A DNA stretch of 64,000 nucleotides from NCBI GenBank assembly GCA_910580225.1, contig CAJTXE010000013.1, positions 1 through 64,000 on the forward strand, read 5' to 3'. A model generated the notes under the pieces. It made no database searches. It saw only the letters and a list, made by a program, of their open reading frames with translations, and was not told where the DNA came from. Origin of the DNA: an uncultured Acetatifactor sp. (GTDB lineage Bacteria > Bacillota > Clostridia > Lachnospirales > Lachnospiraceae). Both the position numbers and the translations under genes were made by a program. Positions 37,135-44,200 of the stretch are shown in pieces (position 1 is the stretch's first letter; every line of letters starts with the position of its first letter).

Positions 37135-38544
37135 CTAGCAGACTTTCCATTCATGCTCCATTGTTAAAATACCTCGTTCAATATAAGGCTCTGTGTCCAC
37201 CTCTATTGCCGCCAGACTATAGATACTGTCATATGGAGTCCCTGAAAAGTCTTCAATCCATAAGTCCAATACATATTTTCCCTTCAGCAGCCGATTTTTG
37301 AAACTGAATTCCAATATCCCCTGTGGAGCCAGCACCCCTTTAACTTCCTTATAACTGCCATAACAATAGATTCCGTCTTCTCTTGTCACCCCGACAACGA
37401 ACCTGACATTTTCATAATCCTCTACTGATTTATATGCCAGTTTAATTGTATATTGCCTGCCGGTTTCCCAATGATTTGTTTCGCTGCCATTCTCATCACA
37501 CATTGTCACATTCGTGAAGGCAAGCCGGTAATTTGTCTGTCTTCTTGCACCGCTTCTATAAAAAGGGCACACATTCTTAAGACTTTCATTGCATAAAAGT
37601 GCCTGCTGTTTATTTTGTAAATCGTCCAATATATTCAGAGCAGGCTTTCCAATATCCTGTTCTTTTGCTGTATCCTGCTGTTCTTCCTCTCCCGGCTTTT
37701 TCAGAAGTCTTTCCATTTCAGCTTGTATCTGCCTTTCCAAGTCCTCCTTTTTTAAGCGGTCTTCATATTCGATGCGATCCAGGCGTCGTCCTTCCATGGC
37801 AGCAAGATATTCTTCTCCTATGAGCCGGGGAATTCCCTCCCCTCTGATTAAGCCGTTTTCGATCCAGATCAGTCGGTCGCAGATCTTATACATTTGCTCC
37901 ATGGAATGAGAAACAATCACAATTGTAGTTCCATTTTCCTTAATTGCCTTTAATTTCTCAAAGCACTTTTTCTGAAAAGCAGAATCCCCTACTGCGAGAA
38001 TTTCATCAACCAACAATACATCAGCATCCACATTTATCGCCACTGCAAACGCCAAACGCATATACATTCCTGAGGAATAGGTTCTGACAGGATTGTCAAT
38101 AAATTCCTCTAATTCTGAAAAGCGGATAATCGTATTCAGGCGTTTCTCCACTTCTTTTTTGGTAATCCCAAAGATAGAGGCATTGGTATAAATGTTTTCC
38201 CGCCCTGTCATATCAGGATGAAAGCCGGCCCCCAGCTCTATCAGGCTTGATATACGCCCGTTAATTTTGATCTCACCTTCATTGGGATGCAGAATCCTGG
38301 TTAGAAGCTTCAGTGTAGTACTTTTTCCACAGCCATTTTTTCCAATCAGTCCAATTGCCTCTCCACGGCGTACACAAAAACTAATTCCGTTGAGCACCAT
38401 GACATTCTCATGCCTTGAACGAGAGGGATTGATAAATCGCTCTTTGAGGGAAGCAGCTTTGTCCTGATAAGATTTAAATTTCTTCTTTACATTGGATACT
38501 TCTATTACTATGTCTTTGTTTTCTGCTGATGCCCGATTTTCCAC
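37135..38544 (-). CDS. polysaccharide ABC exporter ATPase, Wzt-like, with C-terminal glycan-binding domain (cassette 2)
   Basis: A 469-residue ATPase. Walker A GLIGKNGCGKSTT, signature YSSGMYMR, Walker B ADVLLVDE and the IVIVSHSM switch are intact. A charged, Glu/Gln-rich linker (about residues 250-310) leads to a C-terminal beta domain (about 335-465; TNYRLAFTNVTMCDENGSET, then KGKYVLDLWIED) like that of Wzt proteins that read the chain end. The start is a GTG sharing one base with the permease stop codon, with GGAGGA seven bases upstream. The ATPase half closely resembles the cassette 1 and 3 proteins; the C-terminal domain differs, as expected for a different polymer. Confidence 0.9.
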   Translation of the reverse strand: MENRASAENKDIVIEVSNVKKKFKSYQDKAASLKERFINPSRSRHENVMVLNGISFCVRRGEAIGLIGKNGCGKSTTLKLLTRILHPNEGEIKINGRISSLIELGAGFHPDMTGRENIYTNASIFGITKKEVEKRLNTIIRFSELEEFIDNPVRTYSSGMYMRLAFAVAINVDADVLLVDEILAVGDSAFQKKCFEKLKAIKENGTTIVIVSHSMEQMYKICDRLIWIENGLIRGEGIPRLIGEEYLAAMEGRRLDRIEYEDRLKKEDLERQIQAEMERLLKKPGEEEQQDTAKEQDIGKPALNILDDLQNKQQALLCNESLKNVCPFYRSGARRQTNYRLAFTNVTMCDENGSETNHWETGRQYTIKLAYKSVEDYENVRFVVGVTREDGIYCYGSYKEVKGVLAPQGILEFSFKNRLLKGKYVLDLWIEDFSGTPYDSIYSLAAIEVDTEPYIERGILTMEHEWKVC

Positions 38545-39323
38545 TACATTTCCTCCGCAAAGTTTCGCTCAAGTACAGCAAACAGGAAAAATCCTGCCAC
38601 AAATACTAAACAGCCAGTCGTTCCGGCTAACAACAAATAATTTGTGGTAGGCACCATTCGATAATACAATATCTGGTGGTATACCTCCACTATGGGAGTC
38701 ATAGGATTGAGCACCACAAGGAAACGATACTGTTCCGGTACATAATCGATGGTATACATAATAGGTGTAACGTAGATCCATGCCATCATAACCACGCTGA
38801 TAATTTGTTCCAGATCCCTGAAGTATACGGTAGCAGCAGATATGACGAAGGCAATGCCCAATGCCAATAGGTATTCGAAAAACATTATAATAGGTAAAAA
38901 TAGCAACCCCTTCCAATAGAAACCAAAACCTGACACCAATACTGCCATAAAGACAATTACAAAACTAAGGACCATATTAACAAATGCACTGGTTACATAA
39001 GAAATAGGAATGACTTCCCTGGGAAAATATATCTTTTTAACCATGTCTGCCTGAGCACGGATGCATGTAGTACCACCCTGTATGGAAGTATGAAAGAATG
39101 TCCAAGGCATCATGCCAATGATCAGGTACAGGTAGAATTTCTCTATGTTTACTCGAAAGATGACGGAAAAAACAGCAGAATAAACTACTACCTGGCAGAG
39201 GGGATTGATATAGGTCCATAAAAAGCCGAGTATGGACCCTTTATAACGTCCCCGCAGTTCACGTCTTACCAGACTGCAGATCATATCTCTGTATACATAT
39301 ATGCTTTTAATTCTCTGTATCAT
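38544..39323 (-). CDS. polysaccharide ABC exporter permease, Wzm/TagG-like, first gene of cassette 2
   Basis: A 259-residue ABC-2 permease with six membrane helices, an N-terminal amphipathic helix (YVYRDMICSLVRRELRGRYK) and the VYFRDLEQII and NPMTPI motifs. It is the channel partner of the ATPase whose start codon it overlaps by one base. It begins 122 bases from repeat copy 2. No convincing promoter lies between that repeat and the start, which fits dependence on transcription entering through the repeat. Confidence 0.9.
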   Translation of the reverse strand: MIQRIKSIYVYRDMICSLVRRELRGRYKGSILGFLWTYINPLCQVVVYSAVFSVIFRVNIEKFYLYLIIGMMPWTFFHTSIQGGTTCIRAQADMVKKIYFPREVIPISYVTSAFVNMVLSFVIVFMAVLVSGFGFYWKGLLFLPIIMFFEYLLALGIAFVISAATVYFRDLEQIISVVMMAWIYVTPIMYTIDYVPEQYRFLVVLNPMTPIVEVYHQILYYRMVPTTNYLLLAGTTGCLVFVAGFFLFAVLERNFAEEM

Positions 39324-39444
39324 ATTATCCTGTCGTTATAGGTAACTCCTGTCTATATTTGTACAGCCTGTATTTTTCCCAAAATCAACTTAAGTATTCC
39401 CACTTGTAGTGGCGGATATAATTTTAGGTAGTTTAGTTGGTGAA

Positions 39445-39465
39445 AATCTATAGTTATCCTGTATT
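39445..39465 (+). repeat. recombination-site candidate, copy 2
   Basis: Exactly 21 bases shared with copy 1 in direct orientation and with copy 3 in inverted orientation. The TCTATAG spacer and the TTATCC arm are intact; the other arm reads GTGAAAA instead of GGATAA. Divergence limited to one arm is common among recombinase sites. It lies 122 bases upstream of cassette 2. Confidence 0.85.
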
Positions 39466-39531
39466 TTTGCAGTATTTCAAAAGAGTAATCTTTTCTTTTT
39501 CCGGGAAATTCTCCAAAAAATCAAATTTTAC

Positions 39532-39570
39532 TTGAAAATATTATCCATGTATTGTATGATTTGGTATAAT
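39532..39570 (+). promoter_or_regulatory. rightward promoters inside the candidate invertible segment
   Basis: TTGAAA (39532-39537), 17 bases, TATGAT (39555-39560), each box five of six to consensus. Overlapping it is an extended -10, TGGTATAAT (39562-39570). Both point through repeat copy 3 into cassette 3, giving a leader of ~160 bases. Confidence 0.65.
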
Positions 39571-39579
39571 GATTGTCAG
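39551..39579 (-). promoter_or_regulatory. leftward promoter inside the candidate invertible segment
   Basis: On the minus strand, CTGACA (39579-39574), 17 bases, TACAAT (39556-39551), each box five of six to consensus. It points through repeat copy 2 into cassette 2 and overlaps the rightward promoters, so polymerase could not use both at once. Confidence 0.55.
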
Positions 39580-39675
39580 AAAAAGTATCTGACGATGAGA
39601 TTTTGGGGCCCAGTGGTGTGCATTTCAGCAGATTTTGGGTAGCATTGGTACTGGTTGAAGTAAAAGTTGCTTCGT

Positions 39676-39701
39676 GAATACAGGATAACTATAGATTATC
39701 C
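39676..39701 (-). repeat. recombination-site candidate, copy 3
   Basis: The exact reverse complement of copy 1 over 26 bases, including both arms GGATAA/TTATCC and the TCTATAG spacer. It ends 35 bases before the cassette 3 permease start. It forms a 21-bp inverted pair with copy 2 (253 bp) and a 26-bp inverted pair with copy 1 (about 12.2 kb). Confidence 0.88.
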
Positions 39702-39736
39702 ATTAAAATAGAAAGATAATGAACGGAGAACCTGAT

Positions 39737-40513
39737 ATGTATTGGATTAAAGAGATATATATCTATCGGACAATGGCGGCTAGTCTGATCAAAAGAGATA
39801 TTATTGGGCGCTATAAAGGATCTATTTTGGGGTTTTTTTGGACATTTTTAAACCCATTACTCCAACTAATTGTATATACGATTGTCTTTACACAAATTAT
39901 GCGTATGGGAATTGATGACTACTATTTGTTTTTGTTTGTTGTTTTAATTCCCTGGTTATTTTTTAGTACATGTGTATCCGGGGGTGCGAGCTGCATTTGG
40001 TTAAACAAGGATATGGTTAATAAAATCTATTTTCCGAGAGAAATACTTCCTTTTTCTTTTGTAACAAGCAATCTTGTTAATATGTTGTTAACAATGATTG
40101 TTATTTTTGTTGTACTCTTTTTTTCCGGAAAAGGTTTTAATATTGTAGCGTTGCTATATCTGCCCCTCATCATTGTAGTGGAATATATTCTGGCGTTGGG
40201 TATTGTACTGCTTGTTTCTGGTATTACAGTATATTTTCGGGATATGGAATATATTCTAAGTATTATTACAATGGCATGGCAGTTCTTGAGTCCTGTCTTG
40301 TATGACATTAGTATGGTTCCGGAAGATATATTATTTTTTTTCAACTTAAATCCAATGACACCAATTCTAACTGCATATAGAAGTATTTTATATTATAAGC
40401 AAGTGCCGGAAGTAAAAACGCTGCTTCATGCAACGATTTTGGGGGTAATCCTTTTATTTGTCGGCGCATTCACTTTTAGCCGTCTAAAACGCCATTTTGC
40501 GGAGGAGATGTAA
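39737..40513 (+). CDS. polysaccharide ABC exporter permease, Wzm/TagG-like, first gene of cassette 3
   Basis: A 258-residue ABC-2 permease with the same plan as the other two copies: amphipathic start (MYWIKEIYIYRTMAASLIKR), RYKGSILGFFW, six helices, VYFRDMEYIL and NPMTPI. ATG 39737 is preferred since GGAG lies eight bases upstream; the ATG at 39719 has no ribosome site. The coding DNA is much more AT-rich than the cassette 1 and 2 copies. The stop codon overlaps the next start (TAATG). It exports the cassette 3 glycan. Confidence 0.9.
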   Translation: MYWIKEIYIYRTMAASLIKRDIIGRYKGSILGFFWTFLNPLLQLIVYTIVFTQIMRMGIDDYYLFLFVVLIPWLFFSTCVSGGASCIWLNKDMVNKIYFPREILPFSFVTSNLVNMLLTMIVIFVVLFFSGKGFNIVALLYLPLIIVVEYILALGIVLLVSGITVYFRDMEYILSIITMAWQFLSPVLYDISMVPEDILFFFNLNPMTPILTAYRSILYYKQVPEVKTLLHATILGVILLFVGAFTFSRLKRHFAEEM

Positions 40514-41253
40514 TGAATGACGAGTATTCGATTGAAGTAGAAAATGTAGTGAAGGCTTTTAAAGTTTTTAGGGATCGCGGTAAAACATTAAAGGAAATAA
40601 CATTATTTAAAAAAAGGCGTTCCTATGAAAAAAGAGTAGTCCTAAATGGAATTCAGTTTAAAGTAAAAAAGGGGGAAGCGGTCGGTTTAATAGGCCACAA
40701 TGGATGCGGCAAAAGCACAACATTAAAACTATTAACAAAGATCATGTATCCGGACTCCGGTAAAATAAATATGAAAGGACGTGTATCCAGTCTAATTGAA
40801 CTTGGGGCTGGCTTTCATCCTGATATGAGCGGTCGGGATAATATTTATATCAACGCATCTATTTTTGGATTGACCAAAAAAGAAATAGATGACAAATATA
40901 ATGATATTGTTGCTTTTTCAGAATTAGAAGAATTTATTACCAGTCCAGTTCGGACATATTCATCTGGTATGTATATGCGATTAGCCTTTTCTGTGGCAAT
41001 TAATGTAGATGCAGATATTTTGTTAATTGATGAAATATTGGCCGTAGGAGATATTGCATTTCAGGAAAAGTGCTTTAAAAAACTTGAAGAGATTAAGTCC
41101 CGGGGAACTACAATTGTTATTGTATCTCATTCTTTAAACCAGATTGAAAAAATCTGCGATAGAACGATTTGGCTTCATGACGGAATTGTATATAAAGAAG
41201 GCGCGACAAAAACAGTTAACCAGCTTTATTTGGACTATATGTGTAATAAATAA
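40513..41253 (+). CDS. polysaccharide ABC exporter ATPase, Wzt-like, lacking the C-terminal glycan-binding domain (cassette 3)
   Basis: A 246-residue ATPase with Walker A GLIGHNGCGKSTT, signature YSSGMYMR, Walker B ADILLIDE and IVIVSHSL. It ends at VNQLYLDYMCNK right after the ATPase fold, whereas the cassette 1 and 2 copies continue for ~200 residues. It therefore resembles TagH- or KpsT-like exporters that do not read the chain end. The next gene's product contains its own beta-sandwich-like module, which might supply recognition in trans; that is speculation. Confidence 0.9.
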   Translation: MNDEYSIEVENVVKAFKVFRDRGKTLKEITLFKKRRSYEKRVVLNGIQFKVKKGEAVGLIGHNGCGKSTTLKLLTKIMYPDSGKINMKGRVSSLIELGAGFHPDMSGRDNIYINASIFGLTKKEIDDKYNDIVAFSELEEFITSPVRTYSSGMYMRLAFSVAINVDADILLIDEILAVGDIAFQEKCFKKLEEIKSRGTTIVIVSHSLNQIEKICDRTIWLHDGIVYKEGATKTVNQLYLDYMCNK

Positions 41254-41278
41254 TACAATAGCGTTTTAGGAGTTAAAA

Positions 41279-44200
41279 ATGCACAACGAAAAACATTATA
41301 ATATAATAATAGTTGGTACGTTTGATTGTGAAAACTTTGGGGACTTACTATTTCCAATTACTTTGGAACAATATTTCAAAAATCGAAGTATTGACGTAAC
41401 TATTTATCCTTTTTCGCCCCAAGAGTGTAATATGCCCTTTTTTGAAGAAAAACATGTATATTCTATAAACAACATGGAGAATTTTATTAAACTTCATGAT
41501 GTTGATGCAATTATCATTGGAGGCGGAGATTTAATACGGTTGGACAGCCAAATCGGCAAAAGTTATTTGAATAAAACGGATGCTAATCTGTTATGGGCAT
41601 ATCCTATTATAATAGGAAATATGCTTGAAATTCCAATAATTTTCAATTGTCCTGGGGTTCCTTTTGAATTTAACAGACATAATAAAAAGATTGTTAAATG
41701 CTTAATGTCACATATTGCATATCTATCAGTAAGAGATGAATACTCCAAACAATACTTATTAGATTGTGGAGTATATAACAGTATATCCGTTTCTATTGAC
41801 ACCATTGTAGGAATAGAGGAGTTATATCCCATTAGTTATGTGGATAGTGTATTGATAAAATTAAAAAAACAGATTACCTTACCTGAATCAGAATATATTG
41901 TTGTGCAAATTAATAATTCTATATTTTCAGAAAAAGATCTGTTTTCATTGAAAGAATTTATTGAACATCTTGCAAATGAAACAGAGTATGAACTTGTTTT
42001 TATGCCCATAGGCTATGAGCATGATGATGATATTGCGTTAGAACGCCTTAAAAAAATATGTAATTGCAGTATTCATTTATTAGACAGTAAAAATCAGAAG
42101 TTATCTCCGGAACAGATGATAGCGATAATAAAAAATGCGGCATTTTTTATAGGAACCAGCTTACATGGAGCTGTTGTTTCGTATGTATATAATGTCAAAT
42201 TTATGGAAATCATGTCTGGATTTAGTACCAAAATATATGGATTTTGTAAGTATATATGTGCAACAAATTGTGTTATAAATATCTCTGATAATTTGTGGGA
42301 GCGCTTTCTAAATATAAATCAGCAAGAAATGCCGGGTTTACCAAAAACAAATGTTTTGGTAGACTTTAATAATCATTTAAATTGTATGCTAAATGCTATT
42401 TATAGTAAAAGTAAAAGACCTTCTGGCACTATTATCACGGAGCTATTGGAATTGTGTTCAGATCATAACCTGGAAATTAAGAAACCCAAAATTTATTTGG
42501 ATTTTGGAAATGGCTATGATGAAGAGCATACCAAGTATGGTAATGAAATTACCCAGGAAGGTATATTTCATTTAAGGAGTGATATTGAAGATGGATGCAT
42601 CAAAATCAGGCTGGATCCTGTTGAAACATCTTGTGTAGTTCTCCTTAGTTATGCTGTTAGTGACAAAGGTTCTTTGACTATTACAGATATGAACGGGATA
42701 GGGATGGAAACAGCTTATATCTTTTGCAATAACGATCCAAGGATAGAATTTAAACTTCAAAAAGCACATTGGGTTGAACTGGAGGGATATGTATTTCCTT
42801 TTTCTGATCATACATTTACGGAAAAAATAAATTTCCTGGCTGAAACCATTGGGAAAATCGCCGCTGACCATCATATGATTAGTGCAGAATTGTTAAGTGC
42901 AGCAATTAGAAATTTTGAAGAAGAAAAAATAGCATTAAATACTTCTTTTACCAAAGACATTGAAGCAATAAATAAATCCATTAAAGACAAGGACAAAAAA
43001 ATTGAAGAGATTACAAAACTTATGGATAAAAAGGAGACCGAGATTGCTTCTTTAAATGACGTTGTGGAAGAGAAATCTGCAATCATAAACACTCTAAATA
43101 CGGCTGTGAAAAGTAAAAAGGAAGAAAATGAAGTTTTAAATGCTTTTATTCAGGAAAAAGAAATTGCCATTTTATCTTTAAAAAACTCTGTTGAGAGCCT
43201 TGAGTCCTTAAATAAAGCTTTTGAAAGTCGTGTCTGCCAGCTTGAGAACTCTACCTGTTGGAAGATAACAAAACCAATTAGAGTAATTGTGATTGTTTTG
43301 AGGAAGATTTTTTCTAAAAGAACATATGGTAGATTCCTAAAAAAGATATATATGACAATTCCGATTAGTATACAAACAAAATTACGTATAAAAGGGGTGA
43401 TTTTTAAACTTTTTTCTCCATTTATAAAAAATACAAACGCTTATCAGAACTGGAAAAATTATACATATCCTATCAATAAAAAAGATGAAACTTGCCATGA
43501 TATTAAAGCTGACAAAACCCAGGAAAAGCAATTTTTAGAACAAATTATGAACATTCCTTATATAAAAAACAACGAGGAATATGTTTCCAAATCATCAGTT
43601 CCTATTTATGTATCTGATAGAAGTGTAAAATATTTAGCATTTTATTTACCACAGTATCATCCTTTTCCGGAAAACAATGAGTGGTGGGGAACTGGTTTTA
43701 CAGAGTGGACAAATGTAACAAAGGCTGTTCCGCAGTTTGTAGGGCATAATCAGCCGCGTTTGGCGGGAGAACTGGGATATTATGATTTGAGAAATAAAGA
43801 AATAATTCTACAACAGATGAATTTAGCCAAACAATACGGTATTTATGGTTTTTGCATTTATTATTATTGGTTTGATGGTAAACGGTTAATGGATACGCCA
43901 TTAAATTTCATAATGGATAATGCAGAGTTAAATTTACCGTTCTGTTTGTGTTGGGCAAATGAAAATTGGAGCAGAAAATGGGATGGAAAAAATCAGGATA
44001 TTTTGATTGCACAAAATTATAATCCTGCCTTTCCGGATAAATTTATCAAAGATGTTATACCCTACATGCAAGATTCAAGATATATCACGTTTTGCGGCAA
44101 ACCTGTTCTCATTATATATAATGCCAATGAAATACCGGCTTTGAAACACACTATAGATTATTGGAGAGACTATTGCAGAAAATGTGGAATAGGAGAAATT

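Larger units (their letters stand above)
39445..39697. other. candidate invertible promoter segment
   Basis: A 253-bp unit bounded by perfect 21-bp inverted repeats and placed between two divergent glycan operons. Its 211-bp interior has no gene but has promoter-like sequences on both strands and a small hairpin (GTCAGA/TCTGAC, 39575-39592). Size, repeat length and position match known invertible promoters. Inversion itself is inferred. Confidence 0.65.

Noticed and set aside
39361..39444. Independent promoter for cassette 2 between repeat copy 2 and the permease
   Set aside because: The best pair of boxes (TTGGGA with 19 bases to TATAGA) is far from consensus in sequence and spacing.
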